From Solibacillus daqui (GTDB taxonomy: Bacteria; Bacillota; Bacilli; Bacillales_A; Planococcaceae), in NCBI RefSeq assembly GCF_028747805.1, contig NZ_CP114887.1:1853501-1917500 (forward strand): DNA of 64,000 nucleotides, read 5' to 3'. The stretch's first letter is position 1; each line of letters begins with the position of its first letter. Positions 59,298 to 64,000 of the stretch are shown piece by piece. Made by a program: the position numbers and the translations under genes. Below the pieces are notes generated by a model, which searched no databases, was not told the DNA's origin, and worked only from the letters and a program-made list of their open reading frames with translations.

Positions 59298-59876
59298 ATG
59301 GATTTAACACACTTTACACAAGACATCTTTCGAAAGTTAGTCGATTGCTTTGCGCGTCCAGGTACGACGGCGCCAATGCCAATGCTAGCAAAGGTAAATG
59401 TCAACGGATTGTATGATGAAACGATGTCTGTCATGATGACGCTTTTAGATGGTGAAGTGAGCTTTTATATTGCTTCAACTAATGAACAGCTTCAAAAGGA
59501 TGTGCGCATGCTAACAGGGGCCAAAATAACAAATTTGGCTGAGGCGGATTTTATCGTAATTCCACATGATGCAACAGCACAGCAAGTTGAGTCCGTGTTC
59601 CATAATGCAAAAACAGGAGACTTAATTGACCCACAAAAATCAGCAACGATCTTATATGAAGTCGCACCAAATGCATCTAGAAATAATTTTTCGCTACAAG
59701 GGCCAGGTATTAAAACAAAATATGAAATAGCAATGGGGATTTCTCATCAACTTATGGAAATTCGGGCAAAGCGTAATAAAGAGTTTCCGCTTGGTATCGA
59801 TTTAATCATGATCGACAAGCAACAAGAAGTCTATGCGATACCGCGAACAACAGTTATGACGGAGGTGGCAAACTGA
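59298..59876 (+). CDS. phnH: C-P lyase subunit PhnH
   Basis: 192 residues, about the length of E. coli PhnH (194). It begins FTQDIFRKLVDCFARPGTTAPM, with the typical TFRxxLxAMSRPG-like opening, and ends PLGIDLIMIDKQQEVYAIPRTT. PhnH is a peripheral dimeric subunit of the core complex. GTAGGAGGC precedes ATG 59298. The stop overlaps the phnI start by one base (TGATG). Confidence 0.92.
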   Translation: MDLTHFTQDIFRKLVDCFARPGTTAPMPMLAKVNVNGLYDETMSVMMTLLDGEVSFYIASTNEQLQKDVRMLTGAKITNLAEADFIVIPHDATAQQVESVFHNAKTGDLIDPQKSATILYEVAPNASRNNFSLQGPGIKTKYEIAMGISHQLMEIRAKRNKEFPLGIDLIMIDKQQEVYAIPRTTVMTEVAN

Positions 59877-60958
59877 TGGCATATGTAGCAGTCCGTGGCG
59901 GAAAAGAAGCAATTGAATCGTCACTTGAACATTTATTTTATGAACGTGTGAAGCATGGAGAAAATGTTCAAGTCGAAACACTAATTGCAACAATGCGCGG
60001 CTTTTTAGATCAGATTATGTCTGAAAGTAGCATATTTAGCGAACGTTTGGCGGCTTTAGCAATGAAGCAAAGTGAGGGTAATTTTGAAGAGGCGGTATTT
60101 TTATTACGTGCACATCGCTCAACATTACCACGTATTCATTATTCAACGGTAACGGATCCGCGCGATATGTTCGTGCTACGTCGTATTTCAGCTAGCTTTA
60201 AAGATATTCCAGGTGGACAAATTTTAGGGGCATCGCATGATTATTTCCATCGTTTATTAGATTTTACCTTAGAGGGTGAAACGCAGGCAGATGTGTTTTT
60301 GAAGAAAGCGGGCTTCGAGCAGGCAGAGTTACCAGAGACGAGTAATTTACCATTAGAGCGTTTGCCAAAAGTGATGGATTTTTTACGGCAGGAAGGCTTG
60401 CTGCGCGAGTTTCCAGAAAGTAATGCTGAACCGAGCGATGTTACAAAAGAGGCGTTTGAATTTCCGACAAATCGTTCGCAGAGGCTGCAAACCTTGACAC
60501 GGGGTCTTACAGGAACTGTGACATCTTTAGGCTATGCAGGCTTGCGTGGTTACGGCGCATCACACCCAAACGTAGGGGAAGTACGTGTCGGCTGGCAACC
60601 TATTCATCTAGCGATTGATGACGAAGAAGATCCTTATTATATCGGCTCAATTAAGCTTACTGAAGTAGAATCTTTTATCCCAGTAAATGTTGAAAAGAAT
60701 GGGAAGCAAGAGCTAGAGTTTGATGTTGGCTACGGTGCATGCTTCGGGCAAAATGAGACGAAAGCAATTGCAATGTCAATTGTTGACCATGCATTAGAAG
60801 TAGGAGGAGATACGCCAATTCATGACGAGGAATTTGTACTACGTCATGTTGATATTATCGAATCTACCGGCTTCATTTCACACTTGAAGATGCCGCATTA
60901 TGTAACGTTCCAATCGAAGCTTGAGCAAATTCGTAGCATTAAAAAGGAGGAGCAATGA
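59876..60958 (+). CDS. phnI: C-P lyase subunit PhnI
   Basis: 360 residues, close to the E. coli protein (354). MAYVAVRGGKEAIESSLEHLFYE is the family N-terminus, followed by RGGxxAI-type helices; FDVGYGACFGQNETKAIAMSIVDHAL and HVDIIESTGFISHLKMPHYVTFQSKL are conserved C-terminal parts. PhnI is the nucleosidase-like subunit that displaces adenine from ATP/GTP with the phosphonate, aided by PhnG, PhnH and PhnL. It overlaps phnJ by 4 bp (ATGA). Confidence 0.94.
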   Translation: MAYVAVRGGKEAIESSLEHLFYERVKHGENVQVETLIATMRGFLDQIMSESSIFSERLAALAMKQSEGNFEEAVFLLRAHRSTLPRIHYSTVTDPRDMFVLRRISASFKDIPGGQILGASHDYFHRLLDFTLEGETQADVFLKKAGFEQAELPETSNLPLERLPKVMDFLRQEGLLREFPESNAEPSDVTKEAFEFPTNRSQRLQTLTRGLTGTVTSLGYAGLRGYGASHPNVGEVRVGWQPIHLAIDDEEDPYYIGSIKLTEVESFIPVNVEKNGKQELEFDVGYGACFGQNETKAIAMSIVDHALEVGGDTPIHDEEFVLRHVDIIESTGFISHLKMPHYVTFQSKLEQIRSIKKEEQ

Positions 60959-61800
60959 TGAGTGTCCCATTTGCATTATTAGATGAGCAATCGAAGCGTG
61001 AAATTCGACGTGCAGTGTTGAAGGGAATTTCGATCCCAGGCTATCAGGTGCCATTCGCTTCACGAGAGCTACCAATTGCACGCGGTTGGGGAACAGGTGG
61101 GCTACAAGTAACACTAGCATTAATCGGTAAAGAGGATGTGCTGAAAGTAATCGACCAAGGCTCAGATGATTCCGTCAATGCGGTGAATATTAAAAAGTTG
61201 GTACAAAATACAACAGGTGTGGACACGACAATTCGTACACAAGACGCAACATTGATCCAATCGCGACATCGTATTCCTGAAGTACCGTTACGTGCAGATC
61301 AAATTTTAGTACTACAAGTGCCAGAGCCAGAACCACTTCGACACATTGAGCATAGTGAATATAAAACGAAACGTTATCATGCGGAGAAGGAATATAGTGG
61401 TGCATATCTAATGCTATTTGAGCAAATTATGCGCTACAACCAAACATCGCAAGGGGCGGATTATCCAGTAATGGTAAACGGCCGTTATGTAATGAATCCA
61501 AGTCCAATCCCGCGCTTTGACAATCCAAAAATTAATAACAGTGACGCACTTATTTTATTCGGTGCGGGCCGTGAAAAGAAAATTTATGCAGTGCCACCAC
61601 ATACGCATGTTGTTTCATTAGCATTCGACGACTATCCATTTGTCGTAGAGCAGTTTGAAGGAAAGGTATGTCGCGAAACGGGCTTAACAAATGTATTCCT
61701 TGATGAGCTGACAGATGAAGTGACAGGTGAAAAGTACTATATGACAAATGATACAAGCTATATGGATGAAATTTTACAGCAAAAGGCGGCGACAAAATAA
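60955..61800 (+). CDS. phnJ: C-P lyase radical-SAM subunit PhnJ (cysteine-poor form)
   Basis: 281 residues, the same length as E. coli PhnJ, which cleaves the C-P bond using SAM and a [4Fe-4S] cluster. GYQVPFASRELPIARGWGTGGLQ contains the glycine that carries the radical (Gly32 of E. coli). In E. coli, C241, C244, C266 and C272 bind the cluster or form the thiyl radical. Here only one cysteine exists (C239, aligned with C241); the other positions read T, M and M. PhnK of the same operon has five extra cysteines. ATG 60955 or 60958 may be used. Confidence 0.9.
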   Translation: MMSVPFALLDEQSKREIRRAVLKGISIPGYQVPFASRELPIARGWGTGGLQVTLALIGKEDVLKVIDQGSDDSVNAVNIKKLVQNTTGVDTTIRTQDATLIQSRHRIPEVPLRADQILVLQVPEPEPLRHIEHSEYKTKRYHAEKEYSGAYLMLFEQIMRYNQTSQGADYPVMVNGRYVMNPSPIPRFDNPKINNSDALILFGAGREKKIYAVPPHTHVVSLAFDDYPFVVEQFEGKVCRETGLTNVFLDELTDEVTGEKYYMTNDTSYMDEILQQKAATK

Positions 61801-62636
61801 TGCTAGAGCAACCAGTATTAACAGTGCGAAATTTTTCAAAGCAATACGGTGAAGGCTGTGAGCATTGTGTTGACACGCAGGCACAGCTTGAAAAAAACTA
61901 CTGTCCAGTATGTAAAACGATATATGCGTGTCGCGATGTATCATTTGATTTATATCGTGGTGAAATTTTAGGTATCGTCGGTGAAAGTGGTAGTGGAAAA
62001 TCAACACTGATGAAAAGCTTATACTTCGATGAAACAATCACGTCTGGTGAAGGGTATTTAGTTGATTATGAAAATGGTGAAACGAATATTTTCACAGAAT
62101 CAAACCAAATGAAGCGTGCCATTCGCAATGATATTTTAGGGATGGTTTATCAAAATCCAATGCTTGGTTTAAAGATGAATTTTTCTTCGTTAAGTAATAT
62201 TGCTGAAAAGCAAATCGCGGCGGGCAATCGTCATGTGCGCCAAATGGAAAACCGTAGCTATGAGCTTTTAGAGCGTGTCAATATTCCGTTGCATCGCAGT
62301 AAGGAAGCGCCGAAAAATTTCTCTGGCGGTATGCAGCAGCGTGTACAAATTGCCAAAGCGTTATCCAATAATCCACCTGTTTTATTACTTGACGAAGTAA
62401 CGACGGGGCTTGATTTGTCTGTACAGGCAGATGTGTTGGATTTAATTAAGCAAATACAACGCGAGCTACAAATTTCGATGATTGTCGTATCGCATGATTT
62501 AGCTGTTATTCGTATGTTAGCAGACCGCACAATTGTTATGCTAAACGGTCAAATTATTGAGCACGGCTTAACTGATCAAGTATTAGAAGACCCGCAACAT
62601 AAATTTACGCAGCAGCTTGTGTACTCATTACTTTAA
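61800..62636 (+). CDS. phnK: C-P lyase ABC-type subunit PhnK with Cys-rich insert
   Basis: 278 residues, about 26 more than E. coli PhnK. Walker A GIVGESGSGKST (about 58-69), signature FSGGMQQRVQIAK (about 176) and Walker B PVLLLDEVTTGLD (about 195) show a full ABC ATPase; it docks on the core complex through PhnJ. The extra length is a stretch at residues 17-45 with C20, C23, C35, C38 and C44 (CxxC-x11-CxxC), which could bind zinc or an Fe-S cluster. It starts inside the phnJ stop (TAATG). Confidence 0.92.
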   Translation: MLEQPVLTVRNFSKQYGEGCEHCVDTQAQLEKNYCPVCKTIYACRDVSFDLYRGEILGIVGESGSGKSTLMKSLYFDETITSGEGYLVDYENGETNIFTESNQMKRAIRNDILGMVYQNPMLGLKMNFSSLSNIAEKQIAAGNRHVRQMENRSYELLERVNIPLHRSKEAPKNFSGGMQQRVQIAKALSNNPPVLLLDEVTTGLDLSVQADVLDLIKQIQRELQISMIVVSHDLAVIRMLADRTIVMLNGQIIEHGLTDQVLEDPQHKFTQQLVYSLL

Positions 62637-62648
62637 GGAGGTAGTTCC

Positions 62649-63821
62649 ATGTTAGCAATTAAAAATGGTGTCATCGTAACAGAACAACAATTTTTGCAAG
62701 GACACGTTGTATTAGTAAACGGTACGACTATTGAAGGAATTTTGCCAGAGTCTTTAGTAAATCTAGCAAATTATGAGGTTGTTGATGCACAAGGTGGCTA
62801 TATTTCACCAGGCTTTGTCGATATTCATTCCGATTATATTGAGACAATTGTTAGCCCACGACCGACGTCAATGATGAATGTCAATCTTGGTTTACGTGAG
62901 AGCGAGCGTATTTTAATGACGCACGGGATTACAACGATTTTTCACTCGTTATCTTATTATGGTGACGATAAATATTCGCATAAGCTTATTCGTAATCCAG
63001 AAAACGTACAACGCTGTGTTGATGCTATTCATGCGACACATGACGAGCCCCATTTAATACGTCATCGTCTTCATGCACGCTTTGAAATTGATTCTTTAGA
63101 TCAAATATCAAACCTTGAGCGAAATATTTTAGATGGTAAGGTACATCTCTTGTCGTTCATGGATCATACACCAGGGCAAGGACAATATCGTAATTTAGAA
63201 TTGTATAAAAATATTATGCGCGGTTACCGTGATATTACAGATGGCGAGGCAACTACGCTAATTAAAGAGCAGACAGAAAAGGAAAAAATGTCGCTGGATG
63301 AAATTGAGCGTATTAGCTGTTTAGCAATTGAGCGTAATATTGCCGTTGCTTCGCATGATGACGACGATATAGCAAAGCTTGCACTTGTACAGTCTTACGG
63401 GACAACGATTAGTGAATTTCCGATTACGTTAGATGTAGCAAAAGAGGCGAAACGTATTGGCATGCAAACAATTGCTGGAGCACCAAATATTTTACTTGGT
63501 GGCTCACATTCGGGGAATTTAAGTGCAGCAGAAGCAATTCAAGCACATGTCATTGATATTATTTGCAGTGATTACTATCCGCCCGCTATGTTACACGGTA
63601 TTTTCGAGCTAGCGAATAAATACGAAGAAGATTTGCATAGTCTCTTCCAACTTGTGACGATCAATCCAGCACGTGCGGTCAATATGGCACATGAAATTGG
63701 CTCGATTGAAGTGGGTAAAAAAGCAGATTTACTAATAATTGAGCAAATGGAAGATGGTTACCCTGTTGTAACGACGACAATTGTAGACGGCAAAACGATT
63801 ATGAAAACGAACTATCGCTAA
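62649..63821 (+). CDS. phnM: Ribose-1-methylphosphonate-5-triphosphate diphosphatase PhnM
   Basis: 390-residue amidohydrolase-superfamily enzyme that removes diphosphate from the triphosphate intermediate before C-P cleavage. SPGFVDIHSDYIETIVSPRP holds the first metal ligands (the family has H-S-D rather than HxH), SFMDHTPGQGQY and ASHDDDD supply further ligands, and KADLLIIEQ is the usual C-terminal strand. TAAGGAGGT lies upstream of ATG 62649. The gene order K-M-L differs from E. coli K-L-M. Confidence 0.93.
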   Translation: MLAIKNGVIVTEQQFLQGHVVLVNGTTIEGILPESLVNLANYEVVDAQGGYISPGFVDIHSDYIETIVSPRPTSMMNVNLGLRESERILMTHGITTIFHSLSYYGDDKYSHKLIRNPENVQRCVDAIHATHDEPHLIRHRLHARFEIDSLDQISNLERNILDGKVHLLSFMDHTPGQGQYRNLELYKNIMRGYRDITDGEATTLIKEQTEKEKMSLDEIERISCLAIERNIAVASHDDDDIAKLALVQSYGTTISEFPITLDVAKEAKRIGMQTIAGAPNILLGGSHSGNLSAAEAIQAHVIDIICSDYYPPAMLHGIFELANKYEEDLHSLFQLVTINPARAVNMAHEIGSIEVGKKADLLIIEQMEDGYPVVTTTIVDGKTIMKTNYR

Positions 63822-63834
63822 GGAGGCGTTATCA

Positions 63835-64000
63835 TTGATTACAATCGAAAATCTACAAAAGTCTTTTACGATTCATCATTTAAATCAAACGTTTCCAGCA
63901 TTAGAAAACTTAACTTTACACGTGCAAGAGGGTGGTTTTTTAGGCATCGTCGGTAAAAGCGGTAGCGGTAAGTCAACTATTTTAAAAAGTATTTACCGCA
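63835..64000 (+). CDS. phnL: C-P lyase ABC-type subunit PhnL, 3' truncated by window edge
   Basis: TTG 63835 has AAGGAGGCG upstream. The visible 55 residues (MITIENLQKSFTIHHLNQTFPA..., then Walker A GIVGKSGSGKST) match PhnL, the second ABC-like subunit of the C-P lyase machinery. It follows phnM after 13 bp in the same operon and continues beyond the window. Confidence 0.85.
   Translation, partial: MITIENLQKSFTIHHLNQTFPALENLTLHVQEGGFLGIVGKSGSGKSTILKSIYR

Overview
The window is low-GC Gram-positive DNA. AT-rich intergenic regions, strong AGGAGG-type ribosome binding sites, frequent TTG/GTG starts, SLH and lipoprotein genes and a cholesterol-dependent cytolysin close to alveolysin/sphaericolysin point to a Bacillales chromosome, probably Lysinibacillus/Solibacillus-like. 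The genus is inferred, not proven. No rRNA genes, CRISPR array or replication origin were seen.

Layout. 1-5.0 kb holds a DinB tail, an ECF sigma/anti-sigma pair and a MocR-type regulator coupled to D-Ala-D-Ala ligase. 5.2-51.4 kb is an accessory region of mostly single-gene units on the + strand: GNAT acetyltransferases, isochorismatases, Nudix, VOC, cupin, GrpB, GyrI-like, small membrane proteins and lipoproteins. After almost every gene lies a member of a dispersed repeat family about 30-140 bp long. The repeats are built from small stem-loops with the loop core CGGGG and often a central intrinsic terminator whose stem reads GAGTTGC-ATAT-GCAGCTC. The arrangement looks like a gene-cassette array, but no integron integrase is present. 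A segment of about 4 kb occurs twice (22.8-26.4 and 38.9-42.9 kb); the copies differ by whole genes exchanged at the repeats. An IS3-family element (two identical full copies, one 5' fragment) sits each time at the same point of the repeat's terminator stem.

Other notable genes in the accessory region are a proteasome-like Thr-nucleophile hydrolase, a C39-like peptidase, an OatA-type acyltransferase, an ABC-F protein with a two-leader-peptide attenuator, and a cytolysin bracketed by imperfect direct repeats. Several genes are decayed: a frameshifted WYL regulator, a truncated alcohol dehydrogenase, and a small membrane protein with an in-frame stop.

51.9-54.5 kb holds an ankyrin-repeat protein, its partner, and the C-terminal remnant of a tyrosine recombinase next to a tRNA-Val-like gene, which looks like an old integration site. 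No further copies of the repeat family were seen beyond this point. 54.6-57.7 kb holds an M48 peptidase and an ArsR regulator coupled to an AHSA1-PDZ fusion. 57.9-64.0 kb is a carbon-phosphorus lyase operon: GntR/UTRA regulator, phnG-H-I-J-K-M and the start of phnL. Its PhnJ lacks three of the four cysteines known from the E. coli enzyme, while PhnK carries an extra CxxC...CxxC insert.
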